Assembly: GCF_900107175.1 (NCBI RefSeq)
Contig: NZ_FNOZ01000035.1
Coordinates: 1-43,853, forward strand
Source of the DNA: Modestobacter sp. DSM 44400
GTDB taxonomy: Bacteria > Actinomycetota > Actinomycetes > Mycobacteriales > Geodermatophilaceae
Direction of reading: 5' to 3'
Length of the DNA: 43,853 nt
Shown: one piece after another, positions 7,548-15,780 of the stretch
How the letters are laid out: every line of letters begins with the position of its first letter
Position numbering within the stretch: position 1 is the first letter of the stretch
Position numbers and translations under genes: made by a program
Notes under the pieces: generated by a model
What the model was told of the DNA's origin: nothing
Database searches by the model: none
What the model saw: only the letters and a program-made list of their open reading frames with translations

Positions 7548-8792
7548 GTGACCCTGGCCGGCGTGCTCCTGGCGTGCGCGCTGCTCGGCGGCGCACTGCT
7601 GGTCGCCGTCATCGGCTCCCCGCGGCTGCCCGCCGCGGCGGTCGCCGTCCCGGGCGCCGTGCTGCTGACCGTGCTGGGGTCGGTCAGCTGGACCGCGGCC
7701 CGGGACACCGTCACCGGCCTCGCCCCGACCGTCGCGTTCCTCGTCGTCCTGCTGCTGCTGGCACACCTGGCCGACCGGGAGGGGCTGTTCGACTGGGCCG
7801 CCGCCGTCACCGCCCGGCGCTCGGGTCGCTCGTCGCGCCGGCTGTTCGCCCGGGTGGTGCTGGTGGCCGCCGCGGTGACCGCCGTCCTCAGCCTGGACGC
7901 CACGGCCGTGCTGCTCACCCCGGTCGTGGTGGCGACCGCCGCCCGGATGGGGGTGCCGGCCCGCCCGCACGCCTACGCCACCGGTCACCTGGCCAACTCC
8001 GCGTCGCTGCTGATGCCGGTGTCCAACCTGACGAACCTGCTGGCCTTCGCCGCCACCGGGGTGTCGTTCGTGCACTTCACCGGCCTGATGGCCGGCCCCT
8101 GGCTGGTGGTGGTGGCCGTCGAGTACGCCGTCCTGCGGGCGGTGTTCCGCCACGACCTCGGGACGCCGGGAGCGGTTCCGGTGACCGAGACGCCACCGGC
8201 ACCGGTCCTCGCGCTGAGCGTGGTAGGGCTGACCGTCGCCGGGTTTGCCGTCGCCTCCACGTTCGGTATCGCCCCCGTCGTCCCGGCCGCGCTGGCCGTG
8301 CTGGTGCTGGGCGTGCCGCGGTTGCTGACCCGGCGGAGCACCCCCGGTGAGCTGCTGCGCGCCGCCGACCTGCCGTTCGCGCTGTTCGTGCTGGGCCTGG
8401 CGGTCGTCGTCCGGGCGCTGCAGGACGCCGGGCTGGAGGACCTGCTGGCCGCCGTACTGCCCGACGGCCAGGGACTGCTGGCGCTGCTCGGCGTGGCGAC
8501 GGTGGCCGCCGTGCTGGCCAACCTGGTGAACAACCTGCCGGCCACCCTGGCACTGGTCCCCGTCGCCGCGGCCGGCGGCGCCCCGGCCCTGCTGGCGGTG
8601 CTGATCGGGGTCAACGTCGGGCCCAATCTGACCTACGTCGGGTCGCTGGCCACCCTGCTGTGGCGCAAGGCGCTCGGTACGGACGCACCGGGCGCGCTGC
8701 GGTTCAGCGCCGTCGGGCTGGCGACCGTGCCGGTCACCCTGGTCGCCGGCACGGCGGCGCTGTGGCTGGGGCTGCTCGTCCTCCCGGGCTGA
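7548..8792 (+). CDS. ArsB/NhaD-like permease (IT superfamily)
   Basis: This 414-residue integral membrane protein has about 11-12 helices. The two signature hairpins of ion transporter superfamily permeases are visible: SLDATAVLLTPVV (about 118-130) with LANSASLLMPVSNLTNLL (about 146-163), and later ANLVNNLPATLALVP with GVNVGPNLTYVGSLA. These resemble ArsB, SLC13 and NhaD proteins that exchange anions or Na+ for protons. Starts with GTG 10 bp after the TauE stop. No arsenic genes are near, so arsenite export is not implied. Its TGA directly abuts the nadA stop on the other strand. Confidence 0.8.
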   Translation: MTLAGVLLACALLGGALLVAVIGSPRLPAAAVAVPGAVLLTVLGSVSWTAARDTVTGLAPTVAFLVVLLLLAHLADREGLFDWAAAVTARRSGRSSRRLFARVVLVAAAVTAVLSLDATAVLLTPVVVATAARMGVPARPHAYATGHLANSASLLMPVSNLTNLLAFAATGVSFVHFTGLMAGPWLVVVAVEYAVLRAVFRHDLGTPGAVPVTETPPAPVLALSVVGLTVAGFAVASTFGIAPVVPAALAVLVLGVPRLLTRRSTPGELLRAADLPFALFVLGLAVVVRALQDAGLEDLLAAVLPDGQGLLALLGVATVAAVLANLVNNLPATLALVPVAAAGGAPALLAVLIGVNVGPNLTYVGSLATLLWRKALGTDAPGALRFSAVGLATVPVTLVAGTAALWLGLLVLPG

Positions 8793-9818
8793 TCACTCGC
8801 CTCCGCGGCCGGGTTCGCCGATGGCGATCATCGCCTCGACCGCCTTCCGTGCGCGAGCCGCAGTCTCGACGTCGACGTCGATCGCACCCTCACCGGTCCG
8901 CAGCGTGTGCAGCAGCTTGGCCGGCGTGATCATCTTCATGTAGCGGCAGGCGGCACGGGCGTTCATCGGGATGAACTCGGTGCTGGTGTTCAGCGCCCGC
9001 AGCTGGTGCAGGATGCCGATCTCGGTGGCCACCAGCACCTGCGCTGCCGAGGTGGCGGCAGCGGCCTCGGCCATGCCGCCGGTCGACAGCACCCGGGTCC
9101 GGTCGGCCGGCAGGTCACCGTGGCTGACCAGGTCCAGCACCGAGGTGGTGCAGCCGCACTCCGGGTGCACCAGCACCTCGGCGTCCGGGTACGCCGCGAC
9201 CTGCGCGCGGACGTCGGCCGGGCTGATGCCGGCGTGCACGTGGCACTCCCCCGCCCAGATGGAGATGTTGGTGCGCCCGGTGACGCGCTTGACGTGCGCG
9301 CCGAGGAACTGGTCGGGGCAGAACAGGACCTCGCGGTCGGCCGGGATCGACCGGATCACGTCGGCAGCGTTGGAGGACGTGCAGCAGATGTCGGTCTCGG
9401 CCTTCACCGCGGCCGTGGTGTTGACGTAGCTGACCACGACGGCGCCGGGGTGCTCGGCCTTCCAGTCGCGCAGTTGCCCGGCGGTGATGCTGTCGGCCAG
9501 CGAGCAGCCGGCGGCGTGGTCGGGCAGCAGCACGGTCTTGTCCGGAGAGAGGATCTTCGCCGTCTCGGCCATGAAGTGGACGCCGCAGAACACGATCTCG
9601 CGGGCGTCGGTCTCCGCCGCCACCCGGGACAGGTACAGCGAGTCGCCGGTGAAGTGGGCCACGTCCTGGATCTCGGGAACCTGGTAGTTGTGCGCCAGGA
9701 CAACGGCGCCCCGCTCCTCGGCCAGCCGGCGGACCTCGGCGGCCCACGTCTCGTACTCGGCCGGCCCCATGGTCCGGTCGGCGTCCGCGGGGCGGGTGGC
9801 GGGGGCGATGGTGGTCAC
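8793..9818 (-). CDS. nadA: Quinolinate synthase A
   Basis: NadA condenses iminoaspartate with dihydroxyacetone phosphate to quinolinate in NAD biosynthesis, using a [4Fe-4S] cluster. Landmarks are [11 protein letters not shown], then [59 protein letters not shown] and a final CRYMKMIT. The cluster cysteines fall in the expected FCGV, CCTSSN and HPECG contexts. I chose GTG at 9818 (341 residues) because GAGGAG precedes it; a longer frame to 9863 lacks support. nadB and nadC are not in the window, so nadA is unlinked from its usual partners or follows the RNase H gene as the operon tail. Confidence 0.95.
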   Translation of the reverse strand: MTTIAPATRPADADRTMGPAEYETWAAEVRRLAEERGAVVLAHNYQVPEIQDVAHFTGDSLYLSRVAAETDAREIVFCGVHFMAETAKILSPDKTVLLPDHAAGCSLADSITAGQLRDWKAEHPGAVVVSYVNTTAAVKAETDICCTSSNAADVIRSIPADREVLFCPDQFLGAHVKRVTGRTNISIWAGECHVHAGISPADVRAQVAAYPDAEVLVHPECGCTTSVLDLVSHGDLPADRTRVLSTGGMAEAAAATSAAQVLVATEIGILHQLRALNTSTEFIPMNARAACRYMKMITPAKLLHTLRTGEGAIDVDVETAARARKAVEAMIAIGEPGRGGE

Positions 9819-9838
9819 GCGGGGCTCCTCGGGAGGGC

Positions 9839-9860
9839 GGGCTCTCGGTACCGAAAGCCC
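9839..9860 (-). promoter_or_regulatory. 22-bp inverted repeat upstream of nadA
   Basis: GGGCT and AGCCC flank a central perfect palindrome TCGGTACCGA; one wobble or mismatch pair separates the two parts. It lies 20 bp upstream of the nadA start and 12 bp after the stop of the RNase H/phosphatase gene. It could be an operator for an NAD-biosynthesis repressor or a weak intercistronic hairpin. No regulator gene is nearby to choose between these. Confidence 0.4.
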
Positions 9861-9871
9861 CACAGCGGGCC

Positions 9872-10969
9872 TCAGGCCAGGTGCGAGGTGTCGTTGACCA
9901 GCCGCACCGAGGTACGGCCGTCGGAGGACCAGGTGACCGTCGACAGCGAGGCCGTCTCCAGGAACACCCGGTGCACGATCTCGTCGCCGACGCCCAGACC
10001 CGCGGCGAGCAGCAGCTTGATCGGCGTGACGTGGCTGACCAGCAGCACCGTCTTGCCGGCGTGCCGCTCCAGGATCCGCGCCCGGGCGCGGGCCACCCGG
10101 GCGGAGACGTCGGCGACGGACTCACCACCGGGCGGCCGGACGTCCACTGCGCCCCACCAGCGGCGGAAGGCCAGCGGGCTCTTCGCCCCCACCTCGTTGC
10201 CGGTCAGCCCCTCCCACGCACCGAAGTCCAGCTCGCGGAGGTCTCGGTCCAGCTCGACCGGCACGCCGATCACCTCGGCGGCGGCCTCGGCGGTCTGCCG
10301 GGTGCGCTGCAGCGGGGAGGCGACGATGACGTCGATCCCCCGCCCGGCCAGGTGCTTCGCCGCGGCAGCGGCGTCGGCCCGGCCCAGCTCGGACAGCGGC
10401 AGGTCGCTGCTGCCACTGAAACGACGTTCGGGGGTGTGCTCGGTGCGGCCGTGCCGCAACAGGTGGGTGACCGTGGTGACCACCGGCGCCGGCTCGGCGG
10501 TCGGCGCGGTGTCGTCCTCGACCATGACCGGTTCGACGGCCAGGTCGCGGCGCACCGGCTTGCCGTCCATCGCGCTGTTGGCCAGCGCGTCGGCGGCGCC
10601 GTTCTGGGCCCGCGGCACCCAGGTGTAACGGACCGAAGCCAGCTGCCGCGAGATGTCCCGGGCCTGGACGGCGAGCTTCTTCATGTCCGGGTGCTTGACC
10701 TGCCAGCGGCCGGACATCTGCTCGACGACCAGCTTGGAGTCCATCCGCACCTCGACCGTCGCGCTCGGGTCGAGGTCGAGGGCTGCCTGCAGGCCCGCGA
10801 CGAGGCCGCCGTACTCGGCGACGTTGTTCGTGGCCCGGCCGATGCTCTCGGCCCGCTCGGCCAGCAGCCGGCCGCTCTCGGCGTCCCGGACCAGCGCGCC
10901 GTAGCCGGCCGGGCCGGGGTTCCCCCGCGAGCCGCCGTCAGCCTCGACGATCAGCTTCCGGCCGCTCAC
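9872..10969 (-). CDS. Bifunctional RNase HI / histidine phosphatase
   Basis: This 365-residue two-domain protein matches the design of mycobacterial Rv2228c. The N-terminal RNase H type I domain (about 1-140) shows [34 protein letters not shown] and a final NGAADALAN, which supply the acidic catalytic residues. The C-terminal domain (about 165-360) is a phosphoglycerate-mutase-like histidine phosphatase with [38 protein letters not shown] and [11 protein letters not shown]. It probably degrades RNA in RNA/DNA hybrids; the phosphatase may act in cobalamin synthesis (CobC-like). The GTG start overlaps the stop of the upstream gene as GTGA, suggesting translational coupling. Confidence 0.93.
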   Translation of the reverse strand: MSGRKLIVEADGGSRGNPGPAGYGALVRDAESGRLLAERAESIGRATNNVAEYGGLVAGLQAALDLDPSATVEVRMDSKLVVEQMSGRWQVKHPDMKKLAVQARDISRQLASVRYTWVPRAQNGAADALANSAMDGKPVRRDLAVEPVMVEDDTAPTAEPAPVVTTVTHLLRHGRTEHTPERRFSGSSDLPLSELGRADAAAAAKHLAGRGIDVIVASPLQRTRQTAEAAAEVIGVPVELDRDLRELDFGAWEGLTGNEVGAKSPLAFRRWWGAVDVRPPGGESVADVSARVARARARILERHAGKTVLLVSHVTPIKLLLAAGLGVGDEIVHRVFLETASLSTVTWSSDGRTSVRLVNDTSHLA

Positions 10970-11706
10970 AGCCCCGAGTCCGCCGTGCGCACCAGGATCC
11001 GGCCGCAGTTCTCGCACCGCAGCACGGTGTGCGGGTCGGCGTTGCGGAAGGCGGACAGCTCGTTGCCGTACAGCTCGATCCGGCAGCCCTCGCAGCGTCG
11101 GGCGTGCAGGTGGGCGGCGCCGGTGGTGCCGGTCTGCTTGGCGACCCGGTCGTACAGCGACAGCAGCGGCGCGGGCACCGTGCCGGCGACCTCGCCGCGC
11201 GTCGCCTCGTGCACCTTCGTCTGGTCGGCGATGTCGGCCAGGGCGTCGTCGCGCAGCTGGGTGGCCCGCTCGCCGTCGGCCTGCGCCTGGGTCAGCCCCC
11301 GCTGGGCGGTCGCCAGCGCGGCGTCAGCGGTCTCCCGGCGTTCCATGAACTCCAGGACCTGGTCCTCCAGGTCACCCTGACGCCGCGCCAGCGACTCCAG
11401 CTCGTGCTGCAGGCCCGTCATCTCCTTCGGCGACGCAGCCCCGGAGTCCAGCCGCTGCTGGTCCCGGGCTGCGCGCTGCCGGACGGTGTCGACGTCGGCC
11501 TCGAGCCGCTTCTGGTCACGATCGAGGTCGCGCACCTCGGTCTCGGCGCGGACGACGTCGGCCGACAACGCACGCTGCGCCTCCTCCGCGTCCTCCACGG
11601 CGGCGGTCTCCGGGAGGGTGCGCTTGCGATGGGCGAGTTGCGAGAGGGCTACGTCCTCCGCGGCGAGTGCCAGCAGCTTCTGCTGGTCGAAGTGGTCGGC
11701 CTGCAC
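10966..11706 (-). CDS. Coiled-coil C4 zinc-ribbon protein (Rv2229c/CT398 type)
   Basis: In this 246-residue protein, residues about 10-175 form a long helical hairpin rich in Glu, Arg, Ala and Gln with heptad-like spacing. Residues about 200-240 form a four-cysteine zinc ribbon (RRCEGCRIEL and LRCENCGRIL). Such proteins are conserved next to RNase H/phosphatase and NIF3-like genes in actinobacteria; their job is not settled, with nucleic-acid or flagellar/secretory chaperone roles proposed for relatives. GTG start. The stop overlaps the next gene by four bases, so the pair is an operon. Confidence 0.88.
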   Translation of the reverse strand: MQADHFDQQKLLALAAEDVALSQLAHRKRTLPETAAVEDAEEAQRALSADVVRAETEVRDLDRDQKRLEADVDTVRQRAARDQQRLDSGAASPKEMTGLQHELESLARRQGDLEDQVLEFMERRETADAALATAQRGLTQAQADGERATQLRDDALADIADQTKVHEATRGEVAGTVPAPLLSLYDRVAKQTGTTGAAHLHARRCEGCRIELYGNELSAFRNADPHTVLRCENCGRILVRTADSGL

Positions 11707-11732
11707 GAGGTCAACCTACCCGGCGGGCGCTG

Positions 11733-13391
11733 TCACCCCCGCGACGGAGCACCTCCCGCCACACCCGGAGGCGCCGACTCCAGCGGGTCGGGCAGGTCCC
11801 GGACGCTGGGGTCCTCGCGCTCGGCCGTGTAGTCGGTCTCCGCGGTGCCGTCGACACCGTCATCCACCTTCATCGCCCGCAGCGCGAAGGTGACGACGGC
11901 GGTCACGACCAGGTTGACCAGCACGGCGAGGAACCCGGCATAGACGGTCGTCGTGGTGTCGAAGCCGAGCTTGCCGAGGGAGAAGCTGGACCCGCCGAAG
12001 TGCTGGCGGACGACGACCCCTCCGGGGCCCATCCGCGGCACGTTGTAGAGCATCCAGATCCCGGCCGCCATCCCGGCCGCCCAACCGACGACCAGCGCAC
12101 TGCGGTGGAACCACCGCGTGTACAGACCGACCGCAACCGCCGGCAGGGTCTGCAGGATGATCACGCCGCCGATCAGCTGCAGGTCGATGGAGAACTGCGG
12201 GTCGATGAAGAGGATCGCCGCCACGGCACCCAGCTTCACCACCAGCGAAGCGATCTTGGCGACCTTGGCCTCGTTCGCTGGAGTGGCGTCCTTCTTCAGG
12301 TACTCCTTGTAGATGTTGCGGGTGAACAGGTTGGCGGCCGCGATGGACATGATCGCGGCCGGCACGAGGGCACCGATGCCGATGGCCGCGAACGCGATGC
12401 CGGCGAACCAGCTGGGGAACATGCCGTCGAACAGTCGGGGCACGATGGTGTTGCCGTCGGTGCCGACCGGCGTGGTGCCCGCCGCGATCGCCATGTAGCC
12501 GAGCAGCGCGATGAAGGCCAGCGCGAGGCTGTAGATCGGCAGGGCGCTCATGTTGCGCTTGAGCACGTTCCGATCCTTCGCCGCGAGCACGCCGGTGATG
12601 GAGTGCGGGTAGAGGAACAACGACAACGCGGACCCGAACGCCAGGGTGGCGTAGCCGAGCTGGCCGGGACCGCCGAGGATCACTCCGCCGGCGCCCGCTG
12701 CGGTGAACTTGTCCTGCGCCGCACCGAAGATCACGCCCCAGCCACCGAGCTTGGCCGGGATCACGATCACCGCGACGATGATCGTCAGGTAGATCAGCCC
12801 GTCCTTGACGAAGGCGATCAGCGCCGGTGCCCGCAGCCCCGAGTTGTACGTGTAGATCGCCAGGATGACGAACGCGATGATCAGCGGGAGCTCACCTGCC
12901 AGGCCCTCGCCGCTGAGCCCCATCGTCTTCAGCACGGCTTCGATGCCGACCAGTTGCAGGGCGATGTAGGGCATCGTCGCGACGATGCCGGTGATCGCGA
13001 CGAGCAGGGCCAGGCCGGGAGAGTCGAACCGGGAGCGGACGAAGTCGGCCGGGGTGACGAAGCCGCGGACGTGGCTGACCGACCAGAGCCGGACCACCAC
13101 CAGGAAGATCAGCGGGTAGACGATGACGGTGTAGGGCACAGCGAAGAACCCCGCGGCGCCGGCCCCGAAGACCAGCGCCGGGACGGCGACGAACGTGTAG
13201 GCGGTGTAGAGGTCGCCGCCGAGCAGGAACCAGGTGATCCACCCGCCGAAGCTGCGTCCACCCAGGCCCCATTCGTCCAGGTGCATGAGGTTGTCCCCGC
13301 GCCGCCAGCGCGAGGCGGCGAAGCCCAGCACGGTGACGAGGATGAAGAAGACGATGAAGATGGTCAGTTCGACCGTGTTGACGCCGTCCAT
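11733..13391 (-). CDS. Sodium:solute symporter, MctP-like monocarboxylate permease
   Basis: This 552-residue member of the SSS family has about 13 transmembrane helices. The N-terminal part GFAASRWRRGDNLMHLDEWGLGGR is followed by GGWITWFLLGGDLYTAYTF, typical of monocarboxylate/amino-acid symporters like rhizobial MctP. FLYPHSITGVLAAKDRNVLKRN and GALVPAAIMSIAAANLFTRNIY carry the sodium-site helices. The C-terminus is acidic and soluble. It lies three bases downstream of a DUF3311 gene, the regular partner of this subfamily. Likely substrates are lactate, pyruvate, acetate or similar acids, but sequence alone cannot decide. Confidence 0.88.
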   Translation of the reverse strand: MDGVNTVELTIFIVFFILVTVLGFAASRWRRGDNLMHLDEWGLGGRSFGGWITWFLLGGDLYTAYTFVAVPALVFGAGAAGFFAVPYTVIVYPLIFLVVVRLWSVSHVRGFVTPADFVRSRFDSPGLALLVAITGIVATMPYIALQLVGIEAVLKTMGLSGEGLAGELPLIIAFVILAIYTYNSGLRAPALIAFVKDGLIYLTIIVAVIVIPAKLGGWGVIFGAAQDKFTAAGAGGVILGGPGQLGYATLAFGSALSLFLYPHSITGVLAAKDRNVLKRNMSALPIYSLALAFIALLGYMAIAAGTTPVGTDGNTIVPRLFDGMFPSWFAGIAFAAIGIGALVPAAIMSIAAANLFTRNIYKEYLKKDATPANEAKVAKIASLVVKLGAVAAILFIDPQFSIDLQLIGGVIILQTLPAVAVGLYTRWFHRSALVVGWAAGMAAGIWMLYNVPRMGPGGVVVRQHFGGSSFSLGKLGFDTTTTVYAGFLAVLVNLVVTAVVTFALRAMKVDDGVDGTAETDYTAEREDPSVRDLPDPLESAPPGVAGGAPSRG

Positions 13392-13394
13392 GGC

Positions 13395-13676
13395 TCAGCG
13401 GCCCTCGTCCCGCTCGGCGGAACGTCCGGCGGCGAGGCGCTCTGTCTTCGACCGCTTGGTGACGAGGTAGACGATGGACGTCGTCCCCACTCCGAGGGCG
13501 ACCATCAGCAGCTGGAACCAGTAGAAGAACGGCCAACCGAAGAGCGTGGGCTCGATGCGGTTGAAGAGCGGCACCAGCAACGGCACCACGACAGGTAGGA
13601 CGAGCAGCCAGTTCCATGGGCTGCGGTCGCTGCGTCGCGGCGCCACCCCTGCCGGCGGTGCGTCTGGGCTGGACAC
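13395..13676 (-). CDS. DUF3311 small membrane protein
   Basis: This 93-residue protein has two transmembrane helices (about 24-40 and 52-74). The sequence NWLLVLPVVVPLLVPLFNR followed by FGWPFFYWFQLL is the DUF3311 pattern. These small proteins sit beside SSS symporter genes and are thought to help assembly or activity. The GTG at 13676 is chosen for the strong GGAGGAGGA seven to fifteen bases upstream; the open frame extends further without support. The symporter start follows its stop by three bases, so the two are surely one unit. Confidence 0.85.
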   Translation of the reverse strand: MSSPDAPPAGVAPRRSDRSPWNWLLVLPVVVPLLVPLFNRIEPTLFGWPFFYWFQLLMVALGVGTTSIVYLVTKRSKTERLAAGRSAERDEGR

Positions 13677-13708
13677 GGTCTCCTCCTCCCCGGAGGAGAC
13701 CTCCGGGC

Positions 13709-14956
13709 TCAGTCGGCCGACGAATCGGCGCGGTGCAGGTGCACCGCCTCGGTGCTGCGGTCGCGACTCCCGACGTGCCACGTCCACGGGTCGGTGCGGC
13801 ACGCCGACACCGCTACCTGCACACGTGCCCCGAGGTCGCGGTGCAGCAGGTCCGCGGCGACGGGCAGCCAGGGCCACTCGGACGCGTAGTGTGTCACCTC
13901 ACACAGAGCCGGCCCCGCGGACTCGCCTGCCTCGGAGACGGGGTGGTGCTTGAGGTCGCTGGTGAGCAGGACGTCGGCGCCGGCGGCGGCTGCGGCACCC
14001 AGCAGGGAGCCCCCGCTGCCGCCACAGACGGCCACGGTCTGCACGAGCCGCTCGGGGTCGCCGGCCACCCGCACACCGCTGGCGGTGGCGGGCAGCACCT
14101 CGGCGACCCGCTCGGCGAACTCCCGCAGGGTCAGGGTGCTGGTCAGCTCACCGACCCGCCCGAGGCCGGCGCGGGACGGGGTCGCGGAGTTCTCGAAGAA
14201 GGCGTAGCCGGGGTCCTCGTAGGGGTGCCAGGCATGCAGGGCACGCAGCACGTCGGCTCGGCGCCCGCGGGGCACGACCATCTCCAGGCGGATCTCGGTC
14301 ACCCGCTCCAGGTTCCCCTGCGAGCCGACCGCGGGATGGGACTCGTCGCCGGGGATAAAACTGGCCGTACCGGTGGTCTGCCAGACGCAGCGGGTGTACT
14401 CGCCGATGGTCCCGGCGCCGGCCTCGGAGAGCGCGTCGACCAGCCGGTCGGCGTGCGCCACGGGCGCAAAGACGACCAGGGTGTCGGTGAGGGGGGCCGG
14501 GGCCGTCTCCAGGGGCGCCGGGTCGACCAGCCCGACTGCGGCGGCCAGCGCGTCGTTGACGCCGTGGTCGGCGGCCCGGTCGGCGTTGGTGTGCGCCACG
14601 AACAGGGCGATGCCGGCGCGCACCAGCCGGTGCACCAGGCGGCCCTTCGGGTCGCTGGCCGGCACGCCGTGCACCGGGGTGAGCAGCAGCGGGTGGTGGG
14701 TGACCAGCAGGTCGACGCCCGACTCGATCGCCTCGTCGACCACCGCGGTCGTCGGGTCGACGGCGAACAGGACCGAGCGGACGGTCTCTTCCGGGTCGCC
14801 ACAGACCAGCCCGACGGCGTCCCAGTCCTCGGCCAGCGCCGGGTCGTAGCGCGCATCCAGTGCGGCGATGACCTCACCGAGCGAAGCGCCGGGCAACGGA
14901 AGCTCCCGGACCGTCGCCAGGGGGTCTGGTGCGCCTTCGTGCGCCGGGAGTGCCAC
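13709..14956 (-). CDS. NIF3-like metal-binding protein (Rv2230c type)
   Basis: This is a NIF3/DUF34-family protein of about 415 residues, the longer form with an inserted PII-like middle domain. Motifs are EDWDAVGLVCGDPEE, LLVTHHPLLLTP, AHTNADRAADHGVNDALA, an insert with HAWHPYEDPGYAFFEN, and the C-terminal AVCGGSGGSLL and HYASEWPWLP. Conserved His and Asp/Glu residues bind a dinuclear metal centre; the biochemical role is unsettled (GTP cyclohydrolase I-like activity has been proposed for the family). The start is uncertain: the frame is open far upstream and I chose the GTG at 14956. The 15-bp tandem repeats lie immediately before it. It heads the minus-strand gene run. Confidence 0.88.
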   Translation of the reverse strand: MALPAHEGAPDPLATVRELPLPGASLGEVIAALDARYDPALAEDWDAVGLVCGDPEETVRSVLFAVDPTTAVVDEAIESGVDLLVTHHPLLLTPVHGVPASDPKGRLVHRLVRAGIALFVAHTNADRAADHGVNDALAAAVGLVDPAPLETAPAPLTDTLVVFAPVAHADRLVDALSEAGAGTIGEYTRCVWQTTGTASFIPGDESHPAVGSQGNLERVTEIRLEMVVPRGRRADVLRALHAWHPYEDPGYAFFENSATPSRAGLGRVGELTSTLTLREFAERVAEVLPATASGVRVAGDPERLVQTVAVCGGSGGSLLGAAAAAGADVLLTSDLKHHPVSEAGESAGPALCEVTHYASEWPWLPVAADLLHRDLGARVQVAVSACRTDPWTWHVGSRDRSTEAVHLHRADSSAD

Positions 14957-14961
14957 GACAC

Positions 14962-14999
14962 CTGACTGTAGGTCAGCAGACTGTAGGTCAGCGGACTGT
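14962..14999 (-). repeat. 15-bp tandem repeat with dyad before the NIF3-like gene
   Basis: Two full units (GACTGTAGGTCAGCA, then GACTGTAGGTCAGCG) and part of a third occur at 14964-14999. The first unit also forms an inverted repeat, CTGAC-TGTAG-GTCAG (14962-14976). It lies directly upstream of the chosen start, so it could be an operator; if translation starts further upstream it would instead encode repeated SADLQ. Confidence 0.5.
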
Positions 15000-15198
15000 G
15001 CACGGCCCGTCGCGCGCAATGTTCCTCCACCGACCGGGCCCAGGGGACGGTCGGGCACCCGGGCAGACGACGTCATTGCCCTGTCTTCGTGCTGCGGACC
15101 GCATCCGGACGTGTGGGCACCCCACATTCCTGTGTGTCGTTCTTCACGCGCCGGCGCGTCGGGGTCATCCACTTCCAGTGCCCCCTCGAGCGCCGTCC

Positions 15199-15705
15199 CT
15201 AACTGCCTGTGCGGGGAACCCCGCGCGCCATCGCCACCCGCCGGCCGTGCCGGTCGAGGCCGAGCTGGACCTCCCGCGCCCGTAGAGCGCGCAGGCCCGG
15301 GGTCGTCGCGGGCACCTCTCGCCAGCTGTGCCGAGCGTAGAACGGCGCGTTCCAGGCGATGCCGGCGTACGTGAGCAGGGTGACCCGGGTCGCGCCGTGC
15401 GCCCGGGCCGCCGCGATCGTGGCGTCGAGCAGCGCGCCGCCGTGGCCCCGCCGCGAGTGCGTCGGGTGGACGGAGAGCTGCTCCAGGTGGACGGCACCGT
15501 CGAGCAGCTCGAGGACGGCGAAGCCCACCACCGGCCGCCCGACCACGAGCACCCGCCAGGCTGCGGCCCGCTCCCCGGCGGTTGCCGGCGGCGGGAGGTC
15601 GGTGATGCCGAGGGGAACGAACAGCTCGTCGGCCGCGGCCTCGACGGCGGCCAGCTGCGCCAGGTCGTCGGCGTCGGCCCACCGCACCTCTGCCACGCCC
15701 ACCAT
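15199..15705 (-). CDS. GNAT-family N-acetyltransferase
   Basis: This 168-residue single-domain acetyltransferase uses acetyl-CoA. VVGFAVLELLDGAVHLEQLSVHP (central strands) is followed by the acetyl-CoA pyrophosphate loop THSRRGHGGALLDATI, and by NAPFYARHSWREV, the family's C-terminal pattern. The acceptor is unknown; it resembles general GNATs acting on amines, small metabolites or protein N-termini. ATG start at 15705, with a nearby GTG as alternative. It stands between the NIF3-like gene and the ABC exporter, all on the minus strand. Confidence 0.85.
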   Translation of the reverse strand: MVGVAEVRWADADDLAQLAAVEAAADELFVPLGITDLPPPATAGERAAAWRVLVVGRPVVGFAVLELLDGAVHLEQLSVHPTHSRRGHGGALLDATIAAARAHGATRVTLLTYAGIAWNAPFYARHSWREVPATTPGLRALRAREVQLGLDRHGRRVAMARGVPRTGS

Positions 15706-15721
15706 CCTGCCCCGGGCGGGC

Positions 15722-15780
15722 CGGGGGCCCCTGGCCTCCTGGCGTGCCGTGAGCCTGCGAAGGGCTCGGGGAGGGGGTCC
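15722..15780 (-). terminator. Post-stop structured element, copy a (after the ABC exporter gene)
   Basis: It begins directly after the TAA of the exporter gene: GGACCCCCTCCCCGAGCCC, then TTCGCAGGCTCACGG. The outer stem (CCCCTCC with an interrupted GGAGG and GGGG) encloses a conserved inner part that also occurs in copies at 22451, 26604 and 36527. I infer a terminator or mRNA 3' stabiliser. It lacks the T-run of a classical intrinsic terminator. Confidence 0.6.

Noticed and set aside
11667-13598. A 643-codon plus-strand frame
   Set aside because: Asp/Gly/Arg/Gln-rich composition with no family features; it is the antisense of the symporter gene.
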